DNA of 40,352 nucleotides, from NCBI GenBank assembly GCA_020624805.1, contig JAHKVW010000012.1:1-40352 (forward strand), written 5' to 3'. Each line of letters starts with the position of its first letter. Within the stretch, counting starts at the first letter, position 1. The notes under the pieces were generated by a model. That model was not told the DNA's origin and made no database searches. It saw only the letters and a program-made list of their open reading frames with translations. The DNA is from a bacterium. GTDB taxonomy: Bacteria; Bacillota; Clostridia; Oscillospirales; Acutalibacteraceae. The translations under genes and the position numbers were made by a program. Of this stretch, positions 8,281 through 16,313 are shown in pieces.

Positions 8281-9086
8281 GAAAAGGTTATACGATCATC
8301 GACTCCCACTGTCATATCTATCCCGAGAAGATCGCCGCCAAGGCGGTCGCGGGTACCGATACCTTTTATGACACCGTCGCCAAGTGTGACGGGACTGCGG
8401 GCAGTCTTTTAAAAATCAACTCCGAGGTTGGTATTGACCATTCTCTGGTGCAATCTGTCGCGACCACGCCCAAGCAGGTGCAGTCGATCAATCATTTCAT
8501 CGCCGAGACTGTTGCCGGCTCAAACGGCACGCTCACCGGTTTAGGCACGCTCCATCCCGACAGCGAGGATCAGCGCGCGGATGTTCAGCACCTTGTAGAT
8601 TTAGGCTTGACGGGCGTCAAGCTCCATCCCGATATCCAGCAGTTCAAGATCGACGACTATCGCTGTTTGAAGATCTATGAGCTGTGCGAGGAATATGGCT
8701 TGCCGATCCTGATGCACACGGGCGATAAGCGCTACGACTTTTCCAACACCAATCGCCTGATCCCGATCCTGGAGACCTACACCAACCTGACTATCATCGG
8801 CGCGCACATGGGCGGCTGGTCGCTCTGGGAAGAAGCGAGTTTACAGCTGGCGGGCACTCCGAATCTCTATGTCGACTGTTCCTCTACGATGTCATGGGTA
8901 CAGCTCGACAAAACCGCCGAGATCATCCGTCGTTACGGCGCGGACAGGGTACTGTTCGGCACGGATTACCCGATGTGGCACCCCAAGGACGAGCTGGAGA
9001 TGTTCTTTAATCTCGGACTGACCGACGACGAGATGAAGCTGATCCTCAGCGAGAATGTCAAGAAAATATACGGTTTATCACTTTGA
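8277..9086 (+). CDS. Amidohydrolase family 2 protein (metal-dependent hydrolase)
   Basis: A 269-residue TIM-barrel hydrolase of the ACMSD/amidohydrolase-2 group. The metal and catalytic positions look intact: HCH in IDSHCHIYPEK near the N-terminus, GVKLHPD in the middle, LMHTGD, GAHMGG and FGTDYPM toward the C-terminus. Members hydrolyse or decarboxylate small cyclic or carboxylic substrates; nothing in the sequence fixes the substrate. The ATG at 8277 overlaps the ligase stop codon (ATGA), so the two proteins are translationally coupled and probably act in one pathway. It is the last gene of the T-box operon and is followed by a strong hairpin. Confidence 0.88.
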   Translation: MRKGYTIIDSHCHIYPEKIAAKAVAGTDTFYDTVAKCDGTAGSLLKINSEVGIDHSLVQSVATTPKQVQSINHFIAETVAGSNGTLTGLGTLHPDSEDQRADVQHLVDLGLTGVKLHPDIQQFKIDDYRCLKIYELCEEYGLPILMHTGDKRYDFSNTNRLIPILETYTNLTIIGAHMGGWSLWEEASLQLAGTPNLYVDCSSTMSWVQLDKTAEIIRRYGADRVLFGTDYPMWHPKDELEMFFNLGLTDDEMKLILSENVKKIYGLSL

Positions 9087-9118
9087 TATATTTCTATATT
9101 AGAATATTAACACAAACC

Positions 9119-9156
9119 ACAGCCGCTGCGGACTCTACCGCGGCGGCTGTTTTACG
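9119..9156 (+). terminator. Terminator after the amidohydrolase gene
   Basis: Stem ACAGCCGCTGCGG/CCGCGGCGGCTGT (9119-9150, one G-T pair) followed by TTTTACG. The converging minus-strand gene ends inside its loop. Confidence 0.8.
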
Positions 9157-9611
9157 TGTCTGTTTTCTTTTTGATCGAACAATGCTAAAAAGGCTTTTTG
9201 ATCTTGCGACGCGCACAGTTGAGCGGTGAATGTCGGGTCGGACAAGAGCTTTTGCAATTTCTCCTTGACCCTTTTATGCTCGTCACTGCCGCATTTGCCC
9301 GCGATCATGAAGATGAGCTTGACCCTGCGCTTGTCGGGCGCGCCGTAATCAACGCCGTCTCTGACCGTGACTGCGCTGACCGTTGTTTTTGCCGCCCCGC
9401 TGTGCATGACGTCACAGATCGCGATCCTGCATCCCGCGGCGGTATTGCCCATGCTTTCGCGCTTGATGACCTCACGCGTGAGCGCACTCGGACGCTCGAT
9501 CATGCCGCCTCTTTTTTGCAGTCGGATCAGTTCGTCCAGTGCTTCTCCCTTAGAATACAGCTCCGCGCCAGTTTCTATCATATTTTCATTCAGTAATTCG
9601 CGTATTGTCAT
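9135..9611 (-). CDS. PTS EIIA (fructose/Ntr type)-like protein lacking the phospho-histidine
   Basis: A 158-residue protein with the outline of a PTS EIIA-2 domain: IRELLNENMI at the start, REVIKRESMGNTAAGCRIAI around residues 46-65, GVDYGAPDKRRVKLIFMIAG, then a conserved C-terminal helix region. Functional domains read IAIPH, where His takes phosphate from HPr; here the motif reads IAICD, so the position is Asp67. A nearby His70 is out of register. It is therefore probably a regulatory protein or a non-phosphorylatable relative rather than a transporter component; no EIIB or EIIC gene is nearby. The frame extends to 9647, but the domain normally begins at this ATG; neither start has a clear ribosome binding site. 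It is divergent from the PfkB gene. Confidence 0.65.
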   Translation of the reverse strand: MTIRELLNENMIETGAELYSKGEALDELIRLQKRGGMIERPSALTREVIKRESMGNTAAGCRIAICDVMHSGAAKTTVSAVTVRDGVDYGAPDKRRVKLIFMIAGKCGSDEHKRVKEKLQKLLSDPTFTAQLCASQDQKAFLALFDQKENRHVKQPPR

Positions 9612-9657
9612 ATGAATATTATTCACTGTTATGATGAGGGTATGCATTTATTGTAAC

Positions 9658-9686
9658 TTGACCTTTGGAACTTTTTAAGGTAAAAT
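9658..9686 (+). promoter_or_regulatory. Sigma-A promoter of the PfkB gene
   Basis: TTGACC at 9658-9663, 17-bp spacer, TAAAAT at 9681-9686. Confidence 0.7.
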
Positions 9687-9719
9687 ATACAATGATATAC
9701 TATGAGCGACAGAGGTATT

Positions 9720-10601
9720 ATGAGTCAAATTTTTGTATCCGGTCTTTCGAATGTTGAGACCTCATGCGCGGTAAGACAGTTTCCGATCGACTATCAGCCG
9801 ATCGATTATAACTTTTTCGGCATCAGTTCTATTCCTTCGGGCGTCGGGCTGAATGTTTCCCTTGCGCTGTCAGCTCTGGGCGATGAAGTGAGCTTCGCCA
9901 CCTTTGTCGGCGATGACGCCGCGGGCGTATCGGTTCGCTCGGTCAGCGAGGTCATTGCGGATCGTCGATTTGTATCCTGCACGCAAACGCCCCAGAGCGT
10001 GGTGCTGTATGATGAAAACGGCAGACGGCGTATCTATACCGATCTGAAGAATATCCAGGAGTCGGAGCTGCCCGATAGCGTTTATTGCGACCTTGACCGT
10101 TTTGACGGATTATGCCTGTGTAATATCAACTTCTCGCGTCCGCTGCTGCGAATTGCGAGGGAATGCGGCAAGCCCGTGTTCTGTGATGTGCATTGCCTGA
10201 GTGATATCCATGATTCGTATAACACGGAGTTCATGAAGAATTCCGATGTGCTGTTTTTATCGAATGAGAATATCCTCGGCAGGGAAGAGAGCTTTGTCAA
10301 GAGCCTTGCCGCTGAGTACCCGTGCCGGATTTTTGTCGTCGGTATGGGTGAGCGAGGCGCTCTGCTCTATGAAACGGATCGGGACAGATTTACCGCTGTT
10401 CCCGCCGTGACCACCCGTCTCGTCGTCAATACGGTCGGAGCGGGAGACGCGTTGTTCTCCGCGTTCGTCCATTTCTATCTCAAAGAAAACGATCCGACAG
10501 ACGCGCTCAAAAAAGCAGTTGTCTTTGCGTCGTACAAGATCGGCGAGTCCGGCGCTTCAAGGGGTTTTCTTTCAGAAGATCAACTGATCGAATTGTTGTA
10601 G
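9720..10601 (+). CDS. PfkB-family carbohydrate kinase
   Basis: A 293-residue ribokinase/PfkB fold. IPSGVGLNVSLALSALGDEVSFATFVGDD near residue 35 is the N-terminal PfkB signature, and NTVGAGDALFSAF in the C-terminal third contains the catalytic Asp and anion hole. It should phosphorylate a sugar, nucleoside or similar small molecule with ATP; the substrate cannot be told from sequence. The ATG at 9720 follows AGAGG, whereas the ATG at 9702 has no ribosome binding site and lies very close to the predicted transcription start. It is divergent from the EIIA-like gene, and the two may share regulation, although no PTS permease is present. Confidence 0.88.
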   Translation: MSQIFVSGLSNVETSCAVRQFPIDYQPIDYNFFGISSIPSGVGLNVSLALSALGDEVSFATFVGDDAAGVSVRSVSEVIADRRFVSCTQTPQSVVLYDENGRRRIYTDLKNIQESELPDSVYCDLDRFDGLCLCNINFSRPLLRIARECGKPVFCDVHCLSDIHDSYNTEFMKNSDVLFLSNENILGREESFVKSLAAEYPCRIFVVGMGERGALLYETDRDRFTAVPAVTTRLVVNTVGAGDALFSAFVHFYLKENDPTDALKKAVVFASYKIGESGASRGFLSEDQLIELL

Positions 10602-10696
10602 TCCTTTTCGGGCTCAACGAGATCATCCCGCGATGTTATATCACCGCGTTTTGATTCAGTCAAACTATCATGATTTTGCAAAAGGAGGTGTCTGAG

Positions 10697-11797
10697 ATGC
10701 AAACAAAAAAGCCCAGTTTAAAAAAGCAGTTGATCAATGTCGGCTTCTTATTGTTGCTGATCGGATTCACCTTCTTTATCATCTTCCACAACAACGACGG
10801 CTTTTCTCTGCGGTCGTTGGAGGATTTTGTCAGTAAGATCCATTGGCCGTTTTTGATCGGCGCGTTTCTCTGCATGTTCATGAATATCGGCTTCAAGGGC
10901 ATGAGTATCGGCGTACTGTCACGTGCGCTCGGTTATAATAAGCGACTGACAAAGAACTATTCCTATGCCGCGGCGGATATTTATTTTTCGGCGATCACAC
11001 CGTCGGCTACGGGCGGACAACCCGCCTCGGCGTATTATATGGTCAAGGATGATATCCCGATCTCTCACACCACGGCGATCCTCTCGGTGAACCTGTTGAT
11101 GTACACCGCGTCGCTGATGGCGCTGGCGCTGGTCACCTTCATCGTCCGACCGAATTTGTTCATCAACATCGACTCGTGGATCGTCAAAGTCTGTATTATC
11201 GTCGGACTGCTTGTCCAGCTCTTGTTCCTCTCCGTGTATGTGATCATCATGATCTCGGAAAAAACGGTCATGAAGATCGCGACATGGCTCGTCAAGATCG
11301 TCTCATTCTTCCGCATCATCAAGGATAGGGAAGAGTATCTCGGACGCATCGACGCATCGGTCAAGCGCTTCAAGAATTCGATCAAGCTCCTCAATCATGA
11401 CAAAAAGGCGCTGGTCGGCTCCTTTCTGTTGAATTTTGCCGAGCGTATCACCTATATCTCCATCGGTGTTTTGGTGTTCTACGGTGCGCTGTACAATATT
11501 CCCGAGCTGGCGGGTGTGAAGATTAATGTGATCGATATCTACGCGCTGGAGGCGTTCTGCTGGTTCGGCTCCTACTGCATACCGCTTCCCGGTGCCGTCG
11601 GCGCGAGTGAAGCGATCTTCAACAGCGTATTCAGTATGGTCATCAGCAATGTGGTACTGCTGAATTCCACGATGATGATCACCAGAGGCATCAACTTCTA
11701 TATCAGCTTTATCTTTGCGGGTATCGTGACGCTCCTGCATCACATCAACGTCCATTTTATCCATCCGAAGAGAGTAGAGAAGAAAGCGACGTCATAA
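10697..11797 (+). CDS. YbhN/UPF0104-type membrane protein (LPG synthase transmembrane domain family)
   Basis: A 366-residue polytopic membrane protein with about seven to eight hydrophobic segments, starting after a basic KKPSLKKQ stretch. ITPSATGGQPASAYYMV near residue 100 and WFGSYCIPLPGAVGASEAIF near residue 300 are family signatures. The family is the membrane half of lysylphosphatidylglycerol synthetases; stand-alone members are thought to act in lipid or polyprenyl-lipid handling at the membrane. No aminoacyl-transfer domain is attached, so a full MprF function is not supported. AGGAGG at about 10683 fixes the ATG at 10697 rather than 10670. A terminator follows. Confidence 0.82.
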   Translation: MQTKKPSLKKQLINVGFLLLLIGFTFFIIFHNNDGFSLRSLEDFVSKIHWPFLIGAFLCMFMNIGFKGMSIGVLSRALGYNKRLTKNYSYAAADIYFSAITPSATGGQPASAYYMVKDDIPISHTTAILSVNLLMYTASLMALALVTFIVRPNLFINIDSWIVKVCIIVGLLVQLLFLSVYVIIMISEKTVMKIATWLVKIVSFFRIIKDREEYLGRIDASVKRFKNSIKLLNHDKKALVGSFLLNFAERITYISIGVLVFYGALYNIPELAGVKINVIDIYALEAFCWFGSYCIPLPGAVGASEAIFNSVFSMVISNVVLLNSTMMITRGINFYISFIFAGIVTLLHHINVHFIHPKRVEKKATS

Positions 11798-11812
11798 CAG
11801 AATAACTCGACA

Positions 11813-11845
11813 AAAAAGCGTGAGCATCATTGCCCACGCTTTTGT
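11813..11845 (+). terminator. Terminator after the YbhN-like gene
   Basis: A-rich lead-in, stem GCGTG/CACGC extended by GC/GC, then CTTTTGTTTATTT. Confidence 0.75.
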
Positions 11846-11855
11846 TTATTTAATT

Positions 11856-11955
11856 GTTATTGCGAGGAGCGAACACGCGTGTTCAGCGACGCGGCAATCT
11901 CATCCAAATGAAACTGTCATTGCGAGGAGTTTACGACGTGGCAATCTCATCCGAT
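11856..11955. repeat. Two tandem ATTGC...GCAAT palindromic repeats
   Basis: Copies at 11856-11905 and 11916-11955. The first has inner stem GAACACGCGTGTTC; the second is short. Both end GCAATCTCATCC, a T in place of the usual A. Confidence 0.75.
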
Positions 11956-11961
11956 CAACAA

Positions 11962-12465
11962 TCAAAAGATAAAGAATCCGAGGATACCGATGATAACGCC
12001 GATCGCGGCGCCGCCGATCACATCGCGGACGAAGTGTACGCCCGACAGGATGCGTGTCAGTCCGATGGCTGTCGCCAGACACAGCATGATGATACCGAGG
12101 GTGGTGTTGATGTAGAGGAAGCCCATCGCGATGATGAACGCGCTCACGGTATGGCGGGAAGGAAAGCTCTTTCCCAGTGTGTTTTTGTTGACCGCGGGCG
12201 TATAATCATATACCTCATACGGACGCTTCGCGTTGATCACCAGTCGTATCACGGAGATCAGGATCAGCGTGCATAAGGGGATGAGCGTGAATTTCAGGAA
12301 CAATACACTGCCGAGCCCTTCGTTGACCGCTAAGGTCGCCAGCTGGATCGGATAGAAGATATACATAATCAGCGGCAGAACGTCATGCAATGCCTTGATG
12401 GTCGTATTTCGTGCTTTTGTCCCCGCAAAATACGCGTTGACATTCTTGTAGCTTTCGCCTTTCAT
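11962..12465 (-). CDS. PAP2-family membrane phosphatase
   Basis: A 167-residue integral membrane protein with the three PAP2 motifs: KRPYEVYDYTP, then SFPSRHTVSAF, then GVHFVRDVIGG. These form the histidine/arginine phosphatase site. Members dephosphorylate lipid phosphates such as undecaprenyl pyrophosphate or phosphatidic acid on the outer face of the membrane. About five hydrophobic segments can be counted. The ATG at 12465 is preferred to that at 12486 because GGAAG lies seven bases upstream. It stands alone, converging on the YbhN-like gene, with two repeats between them. Confidence 0.88.
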   Translation of the reverse strand: MKGESYKNVNAYFAGTKARNTTIKALHDVLPLIMYIFYPIQLATLAVNEGLGSVLFLKFTLIPLCTLILISVIRLVINAKRPYEVYDYTPAVNKNTLGKSFPSRHTVSAFIIAMGFLYINTTLGIIMLCLATAIGLTRILSGVHFVRDVIGGAAIGVIIGILGFFIF

Positions 12466-12486
12466 TCCGCCACTTCCTTTCGTCAT

Positions 12487-12871
12487 TTGATGTTGACCTT
12501 ATCATAACAACCGTTTGTGTCGCTGATTAGAACAAAAAATGACTAATCTATTAACATTCTATGATATTTCTTTGAAAATGTGCATTTTTCCCGAGAATGT
12601 TACAGCACTGTAATGATTGGGCGCTTTGCAGGGGAGAATCCGTATGGGAGATTTGCCCTTTCCTCATGATTACAAAGGATTTGTAGGGGAGGGGCTTGTT
12701 GCTCAGCCGCAGACGGCACCCCTCTGCCCTTCGGGCACCTCCCGTAACGCTTCTGATTAAATGCAGATTCGTGCGAAGCAAATCATTTTTTGCCGTAGGG
12801 TACGGCGCTTGCGACGTACCGAGCATTTCCGATCCATGCATTTATCAGGCGAAGCATAGCCATTCATCCGA
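12487..12871. other. Gene-poor interval with an inverted repeat copy
   Basis: About 385 bases between the PAP2 start and the asnB stop. The only structure recognised is the 64-bp repeat at 12680-12743 with its GC-rich palindromes. No convincing coding frame or terminator was found. Confidence 0.5.
12680..12743. repeat. 64-bp repeat, inverted copy of 5645-5708
   Basis: Identical to the reverse complement of 5645-5708. It contains GGGTGCCGTCTGC/GCAGACGGCACCC-type arms and the short palindrome GCCCTTCGGGC. Confidence 0.85.
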
Positions 12872-14746
12872 TCACATTTCGATCTTCACATGATATTCCT
12901 CGAGCCAGTAATCGACCTCGATCAGATATGCCAATATCTGCGGCGCCTTCATCAACTGCCCGTACCACGGTGAGGTGACCTTTTCGGGGTGCTCCATGAT
13001 CTCTCGGATATGATTGGCGTCGATCAGCTCATTGATGCGCCTTGTCGGGTCGCTCAGGATCCGATTCACCTTCTCGGCGCACAATTGCTGATAGATCGGG
13101 TTATGCGTTTTGGGATAAGGGCTCTTTTTACGATAGACGATCTCCCGCGGCAGAATATCCTCAAACGCCTTGCGGATGATCCCCTTCTCTCTGCCGCCGT
13201 ATGCCTTGAGCTGCCACGGCATGTTGTAGGCGTAGTCGACCAGCCGAGCATCGCAGAACGGCACTCTGACCTCCAGTCCGGAGTACATCGAACAGCGATC
13301 CTTGCGCTCTAAGAGGCATTGCATGAACCAGTAGTAGTTGAGGGCGAACATCTCACGCATCCGCTTGTCGATCTTGCTGTCCCTTGGCATACTTTCTACC
13401 GCGCGGATCGTGTCGAGATACCGCTCGCGCACATAGCTCTCACCCTTGGGCAGTACGCCGTCCTTCAAGATATAGCGGCGGATATTCTGCTCCCTCGACC
13501 ACGGAAAGCAGTCCTCAAATAGTATGTCGTGATCATGATACCACGGATAACCGCCGAACAGTTCGTCGGCACATTCGCCCGACAACGCGACGGTAAAATC
13601 CTTTTTGATCTCCCGGCAGAAGAGCAGCAGGGAAGAGTCGATGTCGACATAGCCGGGCAGATCACGTGCCTTGACGGATGGATAGAGCGCTTCGAGCACA
13701 TCCTTGTTATCGAGAATGATCTCATGGTGATGTGATTCCGTACTCTGCACCATCTTGTCTATATACTCAAAGTCCGCGTTCGGCTGAAACCGCGTTTTGG
13801 TAAAGTACCGTCGATTATCCGCGTACTCGACGGAATAGGTATGGATCGCGTACCGTTCACCGAGAGGGCGTGTTGACGTCGGAAGCAGCTCCGACTGCCT
13901 GTTATAATAATTGGACGCCGTCTGACAGATGATGCTGGAATCCAGTCCGCCCGATAAAAAGAAGCACATCGGGACGTCGGACACTAACTGCCGCTCGATC
14001 GCGTCCGTCAGCAGATACCGTACCCGCTCTATCGTCTGCGCTTCATTATCCTCGTGCGGATGCGCCGTGAGCCGATAGTAGCGGCGCTTTTGCAATTTCC
14101 CGTTCTCATATACCGCGTATTCGCCCGGCAGAAGCTCGCTGATCCCCTTGAAGATACCGTTGCCCGGTGTTCTCGCGGGGCCGAGGAAGAACAGCTCATA
14201 CAGCCCTTCTTCATCCACCCGCGGCGCAATCATCCCGCTGTGAAAGATCGCCTTGATCTCGGAGCCGAACACGATCCCGTCGGGATAGGTGTGATAAAAC
14301 AGCGGCTTGACGCCGACTCTGTCACGACAGAGAAAGAGCCTGCCCGCGTTCTCCTCATATACCGCGAACGCAAAGATTCCGTTGAGCTTTTCGGCGCACG
14401 CTTCTTTATAGTAGCAGTACGCCTTGAGCAGTACCTCTGTATCGCTGTGCGTACCGAATCCGAAGCCCGCGGCTTTCAGCTCCTCCCGCAACTCAGCGGT
14501 ATTGTACAGCTCGCCGTTATAGACGATGGTGTACTTTTCGCCCTCATACAGGGTGCTCATCGGCTGTTGACCGTTCTCGGGGTCGATGACGCTCAGCCGA
14601 CGATGCAGCAGTGCCGCGTGGCGGCGGATGTACTCGCCGTGTTCATCGGGACCCCGCCGCTTCAGACTCTCCGACATCTTTTGTAATTCATCCATCTTTT
14701 CTTTGAGATCGGCTGTGTGATCCAGCCAGCCTGCGATTCCGCACAT
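12872..14746 (-). CDS. asnB: Asparagine synthase (glutamine-hydrolysing)
   Basis: A 624-residue cytosolic enzyme that makes asparagine from aspartate, ATP and glutamine. Cys2 directly after the initiator Met is the glutaminase nucleophile (MCGIAGW); VYNGELYN and SDTEVLL line the glutamine site. SGGLDSS at 265-271 is the PP-loop that binds ATP in the C-terminal synthetase domain, and GECADELFGGYPW follows at about residue 395. The length matches the B. subtilis AsnB/AsnH type. GGAGG lies eight bases before the ATG. It is flanked by repeats on both sides and appears to be transcribed alone. A close relative that modifies peptides or cell-wall diaminopimelate (AsnB1-like amidotransferase) cannot be excluded. 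Confidence 0.92.
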   Translation of the reverse strand: MCGIAGWLDHTADLKEKMDELQKMSESLKRRGPDEHGEYIRRHAALLHRRLSVIDPENGQQPMSTLYEGEKYTIVYNGELYNTAELREELKAAGFGFGTHSDTEVLLKAYCYYKEACAEKLNGIFAFAVYEENAGRLFLCRDRVGVKPLFYHTYPDGIVFGSEIKAIFHSGMIAPRVDEEGLYELFFLGPARTPGNGIFKGISELLPGEYAVYENGKLQKRRYYRLTAHPHEDNEAQTIERVRYLLTDAIERQLVSDVPMCFFLSGGLDSSIICQTASNYYNRQSELLPTSTRPLGERYAIHTYSVEYADNRRYFTKTRFQPNADFEYIDKMVQSTESHHHEIILDNKDVLEALYPSVKARDLPGYVDIDSSLLLFCREIKKDFTVALSGECADELFGGYPWYHDHDILFEDCFPWSREQNIRRYILKDGVLPKGESYVRERYLDTIRAVESMPRDSKIDKRMREMFALNYYWFMQCLLERKDRCSMYSGLEVRVPFCDARLVDYAYNMPWQLKAYGGREKGIIRKAFEDILPREIVYRKKSPYPKTHNPIYQQLCAEKVNRILSDPTRRINELIDANHIREIMEHPEKVTSPWYGQLMKAPQILAYLIEVDYWLEEYHVKIEM

Positions 14747-14779
14747 ATGTTACCTCCATATCAATATTCAATCCCAATT

Positions 14780-14902
14780 AAGCCTCCCTTTCCTAAGGCG
14801 CCCCCGTTGGGGGAATGTCCACAAAGTGGACAAGGGGGGAGCCGTTTCCGGCGAGGAAGGTGGCACGGACACCTGTCCGTGTCGGAGGGTTGCTTCATAA
14901 CA
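14780..14902. repeat. Dispersed element with nested hairpins
   Basis: It begins GCCTCCCTTTCCTAAGG like the element at 2073, then holds stems CCCCC/GGGGG, GTCCAC/GTGGAC-like and CACGGAC/GTCCGTG in series. It fills the gap between asnB and ylbJ. Confidence 0.6.
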
Positions 14903-14917
14903 AGAGTAGTTATGATA

Positions 14918-15994
14918 TTAAAGACGTTTGTATGAATCAGCGCCCCGCCGCCGATGTATCGCCCCGATAAAGCAGACGGAGCACAGCACCAATGCCGCCG
15001 ATCCCGCCAGCGTAGCGGATTTGGCGACCGTCAACCGTGCGTCTGTCGAGTTGAACACCCCCTGCTCCACCGGAAAAATCATAAGATAACTATATGCCGC
15101 GGCGGCGGTGATTATTCCTTGTATGATTCTAAATAGGAAAAATAATCCTTTGTTGACAGGCAATCCATCCATCCCTGCGAACACCTGTAAGTGTACCGAT
15201 ATCCCGCCGAATCCGATGAAGAACGCGATCATGTAAAGCGGATAATGTCCGCATAATCTGTGGCATCCCTCGGTGATCTCGATCAACGCGGACGCGACAT
15301 CCGTGATTCTTTCATCGGGCGAGATCTCTCCGATCACCGCGATCATCGCCGTGCAGATCACCACCATCCCGCACATCCGTAAGGTCGCGCGGGAAGCGTC
15401 GGTGACAGAATCGATCAGCAGGTTATGTGACACAAGCGCATTGGCCGATCGCGGATGGGGCAGGGGTGTCGAGCGCATCGTTCTCCCGACGATCACCCCT
15501 GTGACCAGCACGCCGGTGATCTCGGCGCACAGCAGGAGGATGCCTGCCTGACGATTGCCCAACAACGCGCTCCCGACATAATTGATCAAAAAGCCCGGTC
15601 CCGCGCATACCGCGATATCAGCTGCCTTTTCCGCGTCCGATCGGCTGATACCGCCCTGCTCATACAGCATCGCGGCACATCGCGCACCTACAGGATAACC
15701 GCCCAGAATACTCAGCAGGATGACCGCCAACCCCGACGGCGGAAGTCGAAACAGAAAGCGCGACAGCTTACCGAACGGTCTAGTGACCGACACGGCAATA
15801 CCGCTGCGGATCACCGCCGATGATAACGTCATGAACACATACAGCGACGGCACCAATACCTCGATGCAGAACAGGATCCCTTTTTTGATCCCGTCGGCAC
15901 ATACCTGTGAATAGCGCAGGCAGAGATAACAGCCGACCACGATCACCGACAAGGTGATTATTTTTCTGTATCGGAATAATTTTTTGTCCTTCAT
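14918..15994 (-). CDS. ylbJ: Sporulation integral membrane protein YlbJ
   Basis: A 358-residue polytopic membrane protein of the nucleoside-recognition (Gate) superfamily. FCIEVLVPSLYVFMTLSS, then LGGYPVGARCAAMLYEQG and AGPGFLINYVGSALLG match YlbJ, which B. subtilis needs for spore cortex formation and makes in the mother cell under sigma-E. The frame runs on to 16399, but the upstream 135 codons lie across yqfC and are not membrane-like; the ATG at 15994 begins MKDKKLFRYRK, a plausible cytoplasmic end before the first span. It is divergent from yqfC, another sigma-E gene, so the 55-bp gap probably holds both promoters. Confidence 0.87.
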   Translation of the reverse strand: MKDKKLFRYRKIITLSVIVVGCYLCLRYSQVCADGIKKGILFCIEVLVPSLYVFMTLSSAVIRSGIAVSVTRPFGKLSRFLFRLPPSGLAVILLSILGGYPVGARCAAMLYEQGGISRSDAEKAADIAVCAGPGFLINYVGSALLGNRQAGILLLCAEITGVLVTGVIVGRTMRSTPLPHPRSANALVSHNLLIDSVTDASRATLRMCGMVVICTAMIAVIGEISPDERITDVASALIEITEGCHRLCGHYPLYMIAFFIGFGGISVHLQVFAGMDGLPVNKGLFFLFRIIQGIITAAAAYSYLMIFPVEQGVFNSTDARLTVAKSATLAGSAALVLCSVCFIGAIHRRRGADSYKRL

Positions 15995-16049
15995 TTCACT
16001 CACCGATAATATATATGTGATCGCCGTCATAAAATGAATCGGTGATAAC

Positions 16050-16310
16050 ATGAAAGAACATCCAAAAGAAACAAAACGAAAAACCTCGTTTTTATCCACG
16101 CTGAACGCGCCGTGTATCGAACTCAGCGGAAACCGCGAGCTGTTGATCGAGGGCAGCAAGGGCGTGCTGTCGTATTCTGCCGATTCCGTGCGGGTCAATA
16201 CCGGCGGCATGATCGTGAATATCGCGGGGCGCGAATTGGATCTGCGCTGTATCTCGGATTCCGCGCTGATCATCGACGGCTTCATTATGAGCCTGAGCTT
16301 TACGGTGTAG
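16050..16310 (+). CDS. yqfC: Sporulation protein YqfC
   Basis: An 86-residue YabP/YqfC-family protein with NAPCIELSGNRELLIEG, then VNIAGRELDLRCISDSALIIDGFI, the beta-rich core typical of this short family. B. subtilis YqfC is made in the mother cell under sigma-E. GGTGAT precedes the ATG. The upstream sequence contains CATAAAAT, which resembles a sigma-E -10 box, but the -35 is unclear. It is followed after three bases by yqfD, its usual partner. Confidence 0.9.
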   Translation: MKEHPKETKRKTSFLSTLNAPCIELSGNRELLIEGSKGVLSYSADSVRVNTGGMIVNIAGRELDLRCISDSALIIDGFIMSLSFTV

Positions 16311-16313
16311 CCT

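Noticed and set aside
9612..9647. Longer start for the EIIA-like protein
   Set aside because: Residues before MTIREL do not resemble the domain; but neither start has a good ribosome binding site, so this is a preference only.
11854..12276. Plus-strand open frame of 140 codons
   Set aside because: It is the antisense of the PAP2 gene plus repeat DNA.
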